DNA of 47,443 nucleotides from Thermoactinomyces sp. DSM 45891 (lineage in GTDB: Bacteria; Bacillota; Bacilli; Thermoactinomycetales; Thermoactinomycetaceae): contig NZ_FPJZ01000019.1 of NCBI RefSeq assembly GCF_900119485.1, positions 1-47,443 of the forward strand, written 5' to 3'. Below, in pieces: positions 33,189 through 40,568 of this stretch. The first letter of the stretch is position 1. The number at the start of each line of letters is the position of its first letter. The translations under genes and the position numbers were made by a program. Below the pieces are notes generated by a model, which was given only the letters and a program-made list of their open reading frames with translations, searched no databases and was not told where the DNA came from.

Positions 33189-34000
33189 TTTCCAACCCCC
33201 ATTCCTGCACCACGTTGGTTACGTTTCGCAATGAAATAATACCCAATCACCATCATCATGGTCGCAAAGAAAATAAGGGTAGATAATGCATTAATGGAGA
33301 GTGAAATTCCTTGTCTAGCCCTAGAATAGATCTCAACAGACAAGGTTGAGAAACCATTTCCTGTGACAAAGAACGTAACCGCAAAATCATCTAACGAATA
33401 GGTTAACGCCATGAAAAACCCAGCAAAAATCCCCGGAGTAATAAACGGCAATATCACTTTACTCAATATATCCCAACGACTCGCCCCTAAATCCCGGGCT
33501 GCATCAATCAACGTGGGGCTCATTTCGTTTAACTTTGGTAACACCATGAGCACAACGATCGGAACACTAAATGCAATATGAGAAAGCAAAACCGATACAA
33601 AGCCTAATTTCACTCCCACAATGGTAAAAAGAAGTAAGAATGACGCTCCAATTACCACATCCGAACTAACAATTAATACATTATTTAGGGTAAGGAGTGA
33701 ATTTTGCGTCCGTAACTTCCGCACATAATAAATCGCTAAAGCACCACATACTCCGAGTATCGTCGAAAGAGCAGCTGATAACAATGCAATTACTAGCGTA
33801 TTCAGAACAATGATTAAAAGCCTTGTGTCTTGCAATACTTCCTTATAATGATTCAAAGTAAAACCTTCAAAGTTGTACATCTTATCTCCACTACTAAAGG
33901 AGTACACCATTAGATAGAAAATCGGAGCATAGAGAATGACAAACACGATTGCTAGGTATATTTTAGGGCCCAAGCCATTCTTTTTCTTCATATTTGCCAC
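33185..34000 (-). CDS. potC: Spermidine/putrescine ABC transporter permease PotC
   Basis: 271 aa, six membrane segments. The inner-membrane permease signature LIDAARDLGASRWDILSKVILPFITPGIFAGF (EAA loop, about residues 160-195) contacts the PotA ATPase. Overlaps potD by 4 bases and follows potB by 1 base. Confidence 0.93.
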   Translation of the reverse strand: MANMKKKNGLGPKIYLAIVFVILYAPIFYLMVYSFSSGDKMYNFEGFTLNHYKEVLQDTRLLIIVLNTLVIALLSAALSTILGVCGALAIYYVRKLRTQNSLLTLNNVLIVSSDVVIGASFLLLFTIVGVKLGFVSVLLSHIAFSVPIVVLMVLPKLNEMSPTLIDAARDLGASRWDILSKVILPFITPGIFAGFFMALTYSLDDFAVTFFVTGNGFSTLSVEIYSRARQGISLSINALSTLIFFATMMMVIGYYFIAKRNQRGAGMGVGK

Positions 34001-34001
34001 C

Positions 34002-34793
34002 TCACTTCCGTTTTCTCGTCAACATCATAATGAAGGCCATCGCAATAATCAGGAACACCGCAATCGTCGCTCCCATTCCCCAATCTTGAGTGACAAGGAA
34101 ATGTTGCTCAATGGCTGTTCCCAGCGTAATAACCCGGTTTCCAGCGACCAATCGAGTAATCATAAACAACGAGAGAGCAGGAATAAATACAGCTTGGCAC
34201 CCTGACTTCACCCCGTCCAGCGTTAGCGGGAAAATAACACGACGAAAAGTAGTCCACTGAGAAGCCCCTAAATCATTTGCCGCATCTAGGAGACTATGAT
34301 TCATCTCTTCCAAAGCATTGTAAATTGGCAAAATCATGAACGGAATAAAAATATAAACCGAAACAAATAAAAAGCTAAAATCCGTAAATAAGATCTGTTG
34401 TGTACCAATCCCTAAGCTTTCTAGCAATTTATTAGTAGGGCCATATGTCCCGAAAATCCCTAAAAAAGCGTATGCCTTCAACAATAAATTGATCCACGAA
34501 GGTAAAATAATGAGAAGGAGCCACAATTGTTTATGTTTGGTCTTCGTTAGCCAATAAGCAGTAGGATAAGCAATCAATAATGAAATAATCGTAATGAGAA
34601 ATGCATACCAAAAGGAACTTAACGTCATCTTCAAATAAACAGGCGTAAAAAATTTTTGATAATTCCCAAGTGTAAACTGACCATCTACATTAAAGAATGA
34701 GTAATATACAATCAGTAAAATAGGCGCAACCACAAACAATAGAATCCATGTGAGGTAGGGAATAAGATATAGGTTTCTAGTTCTAATCTGCAT
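34002..34793 (-). CDS. potB: Spermidine/putrescine ABC transporter permease PotB
   Basis: 263 aa from ATG at 34793 (GTGAGG upstream; overlaps the potA end by 11 bases; frame open to 34847). Six membrane segments and EAA loop LLDAANDLGASQWTTFRRVIFPLTLDGVKSG. The region LSFNINGLLIL-type PSWINLLLKAYAFLGIFG is typical of PotB. Pairs with PotC. Confidence 0.92.
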   Translation of the reverse strand: MQIRTRNLYLIPYLTWILLFVVAPILLIVYYSFFNVDGQFTLGNYQKFFTPVYLKMTLSSFWYAFLITIISLLIAYPTAYWLTKTKHKQLWLLLIILPSWINLLLKAYAFLGIFGTYGPTNKLLESLGIGTQQILFTDFSFLFVSVYIFIPFMILPIYNALEEMNHSLLDAANDLGASQWTTFRRVIFPLTLDGVKSGCQAVFIPALSLFMITRLVAGNRVITLGTAIEQHFLVTQDWGMGATIAVFLIIAMAFIMMLTRKRK

Positions 34794-35889
34794 GAGTTGC
34801 CTCACTATACGCTTCGAGACGCTTATCAAACTCTTCTTCTGTCTCACCCAGTCGCATCACATGAATCGCTTCTGGATCAAAGTACAAACCGATTTCTTCC
34901 CCCACATTCGCCTTTTTCGTGCTATGAACCAACCACTCATTCCCATCTTGGTCATAACCACAAATTTCATAATGAACTCCGCGAAACAATTGTGAATCCA
35001 CCTTCATTCGAAGCTTCCCTTGATCCGGTAAAGTAATTTCTAGATCTTCCGGGCGAATCACAATCTCCACTTGCTCATTTCGATTAAATCCACCATCCAC
35101 ACAATCAAAGTTCTTCCCCGCGCATTGGACCAGATAATCCTCTTTCATCACGCCCGGCACAATATTGGATTCACCTATAAAATCAGCAACAAAGCGGTTA
35201 ATCGGCTCATCATAAATATCTGTAGGTGTTCCACTTTGCTCTATATTTCCTTCGTTTAACACGAAAATCTCATCTGACATCGCAAGTGCCTCTTCTTGAT
35301 CATGAGTTACAAAGACAAATGTAATCCCGAGGCGCCGTTGTAACTCCCGAAGTTCATATTGCATCTCGGTACGTAATTTCAAATCCAACGCGGAAAGTGG
35401 TTCATCCAGCAAAATCACCTCTGGCTCATTTACAATGGCACGTGCAATCGCCACACGTTGTCTCTGTCCACCAGACATCTCTTTAATTTCACGATTTTCA
35501 TATCCAACCAAGTTCACAAATCGCAGAGCTTCCAGCACTTTGCGTTTGATCTCATCATTTTTACAACCCTTAATACGCAAACCAAATGCTACATTTTCAA
35601 ATACATTTAGATGAGGAAACAGCGCATAGTCTTGAAATACCGTATTCACTTGTCTTTTATTTGCAGGTACATCATTCATCACTTTTTCATGAAAATAAAT
35701 CTTACCTTTTGTCGGTTCTGTAAACCCTGCAATCAAACGTAAAATGGTAGTTTTTCCGCAGCCAGAAGGCCCTAGAAGAGTGTAAAATCTCCCCCGTTCT
35801 ATGGAAAAACTGACATCATTTAATACAGCAGGATCTTGATCATATTGCTTTGTCACATTTTCAAAACGAATAATAGTCTGATCAGCCAT
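34783..35889 (-). CDS. potA: Spermidine/putrescine ABC transporter ATPase PotA
   Basis: 368 aa. Walker A LLGPSGCGKTTILRLIAG (about residues 36-53), Q-loop in NTVFQDYALFPHL, signature MSGGQRQRVAIARA (about 137-150), Walker B EVILLDEPLSALD, H-loop VFVTHDQEEA; C-terminal TOBE domain (IVIRPEDLEITLPDQG). Energises polyamine import. GGGGAGG before ATG. Second gene of the regulator-potABCD operon. Confidence 0.96.
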   Translation of the reverse strand: MADQTIIRFENVTKQYDQDPAVLNDVSFSIERGRFYTLLGPSGCGKTTILRLIAGFTEPTKGKIYFHEKVMNDVPANKRQVNTVFQDYALFPHLNVFENVAFGLRIKGCKNDEIKRKVLEALRFVNLVGYENREIKEMSGGQRQRVAIARAIVNEPEVILLDEPLSALDLKLRTEMQYELRELQRRLGITFVFVTHDQEEALAMSDEIFVLNEGNIEQSGTPTDIYDEPINRFVADFIGESNIVPGVMKEDYLVQCAGKNFDCVDGGFNRNEQVEIVIRPEDLEITLPDQGKLRMKVDSQLFRGVHYEICGYDQDGNEWLVHSTKKANVGEEIGLYFDPEAIHVMRLGETEEEFDKRLEAYSEATHAD

Positions 35890-35915
35890 TGTGACCTCCC
35901 CAAATATGTTGCTGT

Positions 35916-36458
35916 TTACAAGTAAGACTCTGTAGCAACCAAAATAACTTCCGATTCACCTTTATAATGATTGATAATCTGATGTTTGTCTGAGGCAGTA
36001 TAGTAAATCGCCTCTCCCTCTTTGGCAATATACTGCCGCTTGCCAACTTGGATCATAATCTGCCCGCGAATCACAAAGGCAAACGTCTCTGCTAAGGAAG
36101 GCTCAAACTCTTTAAACTCTCCTATCTCTGCTAGAAGGAGTAGAATTGGCTCCATTTCCTTCTCATTCGACTCTGGAACCAGCCACTGAATTTGGTAACC
36201 CCGATCCTCATCAATAAAGCTCGTCCAATCATCTGATGTATAAACGACCTTCTGTTCTTGTCCATCCTCATCAAAAAACTCTTTCGGTGTACAGCCTAAA
36301 ACCTCCAAGATCGCAAAAAGAGTTTCGATCGAAGGTGAGCTCAAATCACGTTCTAACTGAGAGATATAACCCTTAGACAAATCCGTCCGCTCTCCCAACT
36401 CCTCCTGAGTCAGCCCCTTTTTTAATCTTAGATTTTTGATTTTCTTACCGATTTTCAT
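35916..36458 (-). CDS. XRE-family regulator with cupin domain (PuuR-like) of the pot operon
   Basis: 180 aa from ATG at 36458 (GAAGG upstream; frame open to 36476). N-terminal HTH (GKKIKNLRLKKGLTQEELGERTDLSKGYISQLERDLSSPSIETLFAILEVLG, residues 3-54) and a C-terminal cupin fold (FAFVIRGQIMIQVGKRQYIAKEGEAIYYTASDKHQIIN, about 125-163). This architecture is typical of repressors of polyamine metabolism such as PuuR. It lies 26 bases ahead of potA and probably controls the operon in response to polyamines. Confidence 0.88.
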   Translation of the reverse strand: MKIGKKIKNLRLKKGLTQEELGERTDLSKGYISQLERDLSSPSIETLFAILEVLGCTPKEFFDEDGQEQKVVYTSDDWTSFIDEDRGYQIQWLVPESNEKEMEPILLLLAEIGEFKEFEPSLAETFAFVIRGQIMIQVGKRQYIAKEGEAIYYTASDKHQIINHYKGESEVILVATESYL

Positions 36459-36480
36459 GGTATAACCTTCAATCACGTTT

Positions 36481-36486
36481 ATTATA
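36481..36486 (-). promoter_or_regulatory. Candidate -10 of the regulator-potABCD operon
   Basis: Perfect minus-strand TATAAT 23 bases before the chosen ATG. No good -35 at 17 bases; the region upstream holds a direct repeat of CTTGTT (36491-36510) that could be an operator. Confidence 0.4.
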
Positions 36487-36646
36487 AGTAAACAAGAAGT
36501 ACAACAAGTTCACCATTACGTAACACAAAGTTTAGTCTAACAGTTACAAGTAGTATTATCTAGTATGAATAAGTTTGTTTTAGTTTGGTAAATCAAGGGG
36601 TTATCGTACCTGCTGTTCGATCTAGTTCTATCTATTTATAAGTAGT

Positions 36647-36823
36647 ATGTGGTCAAAATGTGGTCAAATAAGGGTAAAACGTGTGGTCAAGTGGACATGT
36701 TGGCTAAAAAATGTGGTCAAACCATAAAACATCCCACAAATGCGGTCATAAAATAGCGTTTACCCCTTATATATCAAGCATTTAAGCGGATTTTCATAAA
36801 ATGTGGTCAAATTGGTCAGACCA
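36647..36823. repeat. Iterated ATGTGGTCAAA repeats, possible element-edge or recombinase sites
   Basis: The 11-mer ATGTGGTCAAA occurs at 36647-36657 and 36658-36668 (direct tandem), 36711-36721 and 36801-36811, with variants GTGTGGTCAAG at 36681-36691 and ATGCGGTCATA at 36740-36750. A palindrome TGGTCAGACCA (36813-36823) ends the array. All copies face the same way in a 480-base stretch without genes between the core pot operon and the accessory region. Confidence 0.75.
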
Positions 36824-36844
36824 CTACACCTTTATTACTGTGTG

Positions 36845-36884
36845 GAAAAAGTAAAACAGGGGTGCTATTTTCTACAGCACCCCT
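36845..36884 (-). terminator. Terminator of the RiPP operon
   Basis: Minus-strand AGGGGTGCT and AGCACCCCT pair around a 9-base loop, followed by GTTTTACTTTTT, about 55 bases after the last gene. Confidence 0.8.
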
Positions 36885-36938
36885 CCGACCGTGTATATTA
36901 ATTTTTGTTATAGACAGCATGAAATGAAACGGCTGCCC

Positions 36939-37124
36939 CTATTCATTTCTCTTCCTTCCAAAATATCGCATCATAAGAACAATTGTCAGCAAACCTACAA
37001 AAGAAGCAAGCCTCTTGATCCAAGGTTCTGGAAAAACGATTATCTCCCACTCAATTAATACTGAATATGCCATACTGAGTAAAACCGTAATTAAAAGGTA
37101 GTATCTACGTTTCAAAAAAATCAT
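36939..37124 (-). CDS. Small membrane protein of the RiPP operon
   Basis: 61 aa with two predicted membrane helices (residues ~8-25 and ~38-54) and a basic C-terminus ending RYFGRKRNE. I do not recognise a family. Its start overlaps the MFS gene stop as ATGA, so it is translationally coupled and part of the operon. Small membrane proteins in this position often give self-protection or help export; that is inference only. Confidence 0.65.
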   Translation of the reverse strand: MIFLKRRYYLLITVLLSMAYSVLIEWEIIVFPEPWIKRLASFVGLLTIVLMMRYFGRKRNE

Positions 37125-38398
37125 CCTTTCTTAGGTTGAAGTGTTTGCTTCCTTCCACCAAAAGCCAGAAAGAACAATCCCATTCCCAACAAAGCATTTA
37201 GTATAAAGATGATAGACATACCCAAAGAGGAAAGATAACTTCCTAACGTAATATAAAGAGCACCTATCATTTTAGAAACTTGAAAGACAATATTATTAAC
37301 TGCCATATAAGACCCTTTAGATTCTTCATCTACCAAGTCCGCTAGTACAGACTGCCTTGTTGGAGTAAATATGATACTTCCGATACTATAGATCATCGCA
37401 CCCAAAATAAGAAAAAAAGCGTTCGTTGTAACTCCTAGCAAACAAATACCAATAAGAGTAAAGATAATACCTATATTCAAAGAAGAAAATTCTGATACCC
37501 TTTTTAAAAATCGGCTTATGAAAAAAGTGCCCAATACCACAATAATCATATTTTCAACTCGAATAAGACTAAAAAGCTCGTATGCATTTAAATCAATACT
37601 CCAGCCCAATATTGAGAAAGAAGTATGAGCAAAGTCATTTTGAAATCGGATTGAAACGTAATTCTGCATTTGTAACCCTAAAACAAAAATAGACAAACTA
37701 CCTAGACAAAAAAAGAAAAACCGATAGTCCTTCAACCACACCATAGATACTTTTTTCATGTGTGCGCCTAGAGTTGTCTTTTGAGAAGACTCTCTTTTGC
37801 TCACCGTTTCGTGTATCAAAAGTATCGTCATCATAAGGCAAATCAAAGTGATCACGATTAAGACGATTAACAGACTAATACGACTTTCTCCAAAGAAAAT
37901 ACCCCCTATTGTAAATCCCAAAGCAACGGCAATGCTTTGAAGCCAATAGTTTAAACGAAAAATGAACTTCCTTACCTCTTTCTCTGGAGCTATATCAAGT
38001 AACATCACATCAGAGGCAGTGATAAACAAACCAATTCCGATACTCGTGCATATTACCATATAAAAAGTAAGCCAAGCAGAATCAATCAAACATCCATATA
38101 ATAATCCTATATAGGCAAATAAATTAATCGACTGGGCGAGAATTATCACTCTTTTTCTCCCCCACTGTTCAGTCAACACGCCACTTATATAGATTGCTAA
38201 AATGGAAAAGGCAACCGAAATAAATAACAATAAGCCAGTCAAGGATTGTCCTAATTTTTCACTCAAATACATCCCGACGAACGGAAAGAAGCAAAAATTA
38301 CACAGTTTCGTTAAGAAGTCATTGTATATCCTTACCTTAATGTTTCGCTGAAGTTTCTGGAATGTCACAGCCACAACCCGCTTTCCTTTTAATCTCAT
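37121..38398 (-). CDS. MFS transporter, putative peptide exporter of the RiPP operon
   Basis: 425 aa, about 12 membrane segments. The MFS loop 2-3 motif is seen as GVLTEQWGRKRVIILAQ (about residues 63-79), and a second partial motif as VRKFIFRLNYW. It belongs with drug/efflux-type DHA proteins and is related to the 421-aa MFS protein at 42308-43573. It starts 6 bases after the MNIO gene; ATG at 38398 lacks a clear ribosome site, and GTG at 38374 behind AAAAGGAAAG (giving MAVTFQKLQ) is a good alternative. Likely exports the modified peptide; no protease domain is present. Confidence 0.85.
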   Translation of the reverse strand: MRLKGKRVVAVTFQKLQRNIKVRIYNDFLTKLCNFCFFPFVGMYLSEKLGQSLTGLLLFISVAFSILAIYISGVLTEQWGRKRVIILAQSINLFAYIGLLYGCLIDSAWLTFYMVICTSIGIGLFITASDVMLLDIAPEKEVRKFIFRLNYWLQSIAVALGFTIGGIFFGESRISLLIVLIVITLICLMMTILLIHETVSKRESSQKTTLGAHMKKVSMVWLKDYRFFFFCLGSLSIFVLGLQMQNYVSIRFQNDFAHTSFSILGWSIDLNAYELFSLIRVENMIIVVLGTFFISRFLKRVSEFSSLNIGIIFTLIGICLLGVTTNAFFLILGAMIYSIGSIIFTPTRQSVLADLVDEESKGSYMAVNNIVFQVSKMIGALYITLGSYLSSLGMSIIFILNALLGMGLFFLAFGGRKQTLQPKKG

Positions 38399-38404
38399 TA
38401 CGGG

Positions 38405-39205
38405 CTATCTTCTATACTTATTGTATAATTCCTTACACAGATTGATATCGGAGATCAAATCATCGAATAGGTTGATCTCATTATCCCTTTCTATTACGAC
38501 AGCATCACATGACGTGTGTTGTAATACCCATTCTGCATACTGCAGAACCTCTTGATGAATTCCACCTACATGAGTATCATATAAAACTCCTTCCATCTCG
38601 CTATGTCCGGCGATATGAAGTTGTAATACTCTGTCTTTCGGCATGTTTTCCAAAAACTCGTATGGATCATATCCATGCACCCTCGAGTTTATATGTAAGT
38701 TTGTAACATCTAACAAAAGTCCACAGTTCGCCTTTTCCGATATATTTTTAATGAACTCAGCCTCCGTATATGTGTTTTCTGACCATGTGAAGGAGTGAGT
38801 TACATTTTCTAATGCTACCTTTACACCTAGATAGGATTGCAGATCAGAGATGTTTCTACATGCAATCTCAATCGCCTCATCTGTATATGGGAGTGCGATA
38901 AAATTATTAATCTCGATATCATTATTTCTACTAAATGATAGATGTTCGCTAACCCATGATGGTCTTAAAAAATCAGTTGCACCTTTCAGAAAGTCAACAC
39001 GATTTCTAGGAGGTGGTTCGACCGAACCTAGAGATAGATTTACGCTATGGATAACACAAGGGATTTTGCCCAAAAAATCTCCAAACTCTTCTTTGTAGTC
39101 AACACCACTCCCAAAATTTATCTCTAAAAAATCAACATTCTGGATGATCTTATCTCTCTCATGACTAAACTGACTTCTTAGACCCACTCCAACTCCTTTT
39201 ACCAT
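38405..39205 (-). CDS. DUF692 multinuclear non-heme iron oxidase (MNIO), RiPP-modifying
   Basis: 266 aa TIM-barrel protein of the DUF692 family (MbnB, TglH, BufB, ChrH). Conserved metal-site positions are all present: H53 in IHSVNLSLGS, E87-H88 in VSEHLSFS, E133-N134 in ALENVTHS, D166 and N169 in LLLDVTNLHI, H197 and H201 in LQLHIAGHSE, D210 and H212 in YDTHVGG, E239 in VVIERD. Family members use two or three irons and O2 to rewrite Cys, Asn or Asp residues in a precursor peptide, always with a partner protein. Here the partner gene is 15 bases upstream and a precursor lies before that. Product chemistry unknown. Confidence 0.92.
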   Translation of the reverse strand: MVKGVGVGLRSQFSHERDKIIQNVDFLEINFGSGVDYKEEFGDFLGKIPCVIHSVNLSLGSVEPPPRNRVDFLKGATDFLRPSWVSEHLSFSRNNDIEINNFIALPYTDEAIEIACRNISDLQSYLGVKVALENVTHSFTWSENTYTEAEFIKNISEKANCGLLLDVTNLHINSRVHGYDPYEFLENMPKDRVLQLHIAGHSEMEGVLYDTHVGGIHQEVLQYAEWVLQHTSCDAVVIERDNEINLFDDLISDINLCKELYNKYRR

Positions 39206-39220
39206 TACAATCGCCTCCTT

Positions 39221-40006
39221 TTATACAATTATCTCTAAATCTCGCAATTGGTCCCACAAGTTCACGGCTGTGTACTCAGCCATAAGTTCAGCTATCTTAT
39301 TATCTGCAACCTTAAGGAATTCTTCTTTGTGAAAAACAGGATTCAAGTCATTAATAATCATATAGGTGCATCTATCTATTTCAAAGAGTTCTATATCATT
39401 CCCTTGCTTTTTACCAAGGATAAAACTTGTGTTACCAATTGAACTTTCAATTGCAATAATATCCTTGTCTCGAAGAATATCATTTTTCAAAATGGGTTCA
39501 GCAATGAATGGCATCTCACATAGATCGATACCTATAGAGAGAGATGATTGATTATCTGTTGCATTCTTTTCTGTATCTATATTTCTCTGTGACAAGTAGA
39601 AAAACCACTCTTCAAATCTAGCAATTTCCGCTATCACCGTATCATCTGAGCACTCTTGGATATAACCTAAAAACTGTGGTACTTTGGAGAGCCAGTCATT
39701 TTGTAACATTACATGTTCACTTATGAACCGTTCAATCATTCTCTCCTCCGCTCCTTTGAGTCCTAGAATATCCATTGTCCTCCATATATGTTGATTTGCT
39801 GGTGAAGTCCTAATTCTTTTTAATGCTACTCTGATACAAAATTTATGGAGAGTATCAAAATCCAATTTCATAATAGAATCATACTCATCCTGACTCAAGT
39901 CAAACCTTCTCTTTATAACCTCGCTACTTTTCATATCTGCAATCAATTTAGGATCGACAGCTATATTTAACAATACATTTTGAATTTTTTTCAGCGATAA
40001 CAACAT
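39221..40006 (-). CDS. MNIO partner protein, putative precursor-binding subunit
   Basis: 261 aa, cytoplasmic. I recognise no domain with certainty. The N-terminal half is helical (LLSLKKIQNVLLNIAVDPKLIADMKSS, ... EEWFFYLSQRN) and the C-terminal ~100 residues look alpha/beta (IDLCEMPFIAEPILKND, SFILGKKQGNDIELFEIDRC). Every characterised MNIO works with a partner such as MbnC, TglI or BufC that binds the leader peptide; size, direction and the 15-base gap to the MNIO gene make this the obvious candidate. ATG preceded by GGGAGTG. Sequence similarity to a named partner family could not be established by eye. Confidence 0.7.
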   Translation of the reverse strand: MLLSLKKIQNVLLNIAVDPKLIADMKSSEVIKRRFDLSQDEYDSIMKLDFDTLHKFCIRVALKRIRTSPANQHIWRTMDILGLKGAEERMIERFISEHVMLQNDWLSKVPQFLGYIQECSDDTVIAEIARFEEWFFYLSQRNIDTEKNATDNQSSLSIGIDLCEMPFIAEPILKNDILRDKDIIAIESSIGNTSFILGKKQGNDIELFEIDRCTYMIINDLNPVFHKEEFLKVADNKIAELMAEYTAVNLWDQLRDLEIIV

Positions 40007-40052
40007 TCAACACTCCCTATCTTATGGGATAGAAACCGTAGCAAAAATGGTA

Positions 40053-40081
40053 GTAGGATGACTTTTTTGAAGTCATCCTAC
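40053..40081 (-). terminator. Intercistronic hairpin between precursor and partner genes
   Basis: Perfect 12-bp stem GTAGGATGACTT (40053-40064) with AAGTCATCCTAC (40070-40081), 5-base loop. The minus-strand tail is only moderately T-rich (CTACCATTTTTGC), so it is probably a partial terminator or RNA stabiliser that gives more precursor than enzyme. Confidence 0.7.
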
Positions 40082-40120
40082 CTCCTACATAAATACCTAT
40101 AGAGAGGACGCGAGGTCCAA

Positions 40121-40201
40121 TTAACGAAGTGGACTTGGACCTTCCCAACACGGTATGGCAGCATTTGTATTAATTGTAACAACCTTAACTTTTTTAATCA
40201 C
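40121..40201 (-). CDS. RiPP precursor peptide, 26 aa
   Basis: GTG-start gene of 26 codons with a strong AGGAGG seven bases upstream. The peptide begins MIKKVKVVTINTN (a short basic/hydrophobic leader) and ends AIPCWEGPSPLR, with a single Cys at residue 18 followed by Trp. It is the first gene of the operon precursor-partner-MNIO-MFS-membrane protein. A small Cys-containing gene right before an MNIO pair is the standard arrangement for these pathways; Cys18 is the likely site of modification, with the C-terminal WEGPSPLR forming the core. I know of no named family with this core. The start codon could be confirmed only by experiment or conservation. Confidence 0.75.
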   Translation of the reverse strand: MIKKVKVVTINTNAAIPCWEGPSPLR

Positions 40202-40218
40202 AATATGACCTCCTTATC

Positions 40219-40253
40219 TATATCAGATAACTGCATCACTAATTATATCAGAT
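40219..40253 (-). promoter_or_regulatory. Precursor promoter with duplicated TATATCAGAT motif
   Basis: A perfect minus-strand -10 TATAAT (40247-40242) lies 40 bases before the GTG, without a good -35. TATATCAGAT occurs twice (40219-40228 and 40244-40253), 25 bases apart, one copy overlapping the -10. The missing -35 and repeated motif suggest control by a DNA-binding protein, plausibly the TPR regulator encoded next door. Confidence 0.5.
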
Positions 40254-40422
40254 TTCCATTCATTTGAATATATAAAATTATATACTTTATATATATTTAA
40301 TATAATTTTAGTTAAAATTGAAAATTAAACACTTTCCATCACTCGTACACTATTTATATATGAAATTCAATTAAATTAACCAATAAATTAATCGATAATT
40401 TATTGGGTTCACCTTGCTACAT
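40254..40422. repeat. AT-rich stretch with an 11-bp inverted repeat
   Basis: CCAATAAATTA (40380-40390) and TAATTTATTGG (40396-40406) form a perfect inverted repeat around a 5-base loop, between the regulator's terminator and the precursor promoter. No T run follows on the minus strand, so it is more likely an operator than a terminator. The rest is over 75% A+T by eye and holds no gene I can see. Confidence 0.45.
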
Positions 40423-40457
40423 AAAAAAACAAGGATGCTATCAAACAGCACCCTTGT
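40423..40457 (-). terminator. Terminator of the TPR regulator gene
   Basis: Minus-strand ACAAGGGTGCT pairs with AGCATCCTTGT, then TTTTTTTAT, about 110 bases after the regulator stop codon. Confidence 0.82.
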
Positions 40458-40568
40458 TTTCCTTCACCTCTAGGTACATAATTCTCTCAACAAAAAATTT
40501 TAACACTTTATCCACCTACAGGATGAGTGATAGACCACACACCAATAAAAAATGGTGATGATAGAAGG

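Noticed and set aside
36640..36830. CRISPR array
   Set aside because: The repeat unit is only 11 bases with irregular spacing from 0 to about 80 bases and no spacer regularity, and no cas genes are nearby.
40458..40568. Possible signalling-peptide gene after the TPR regulator (a 12-codon ORF starting MYLEVKENK)
   Set aside because: Too short, polar, without secretion signal, and its 3' half is the terminator stem.
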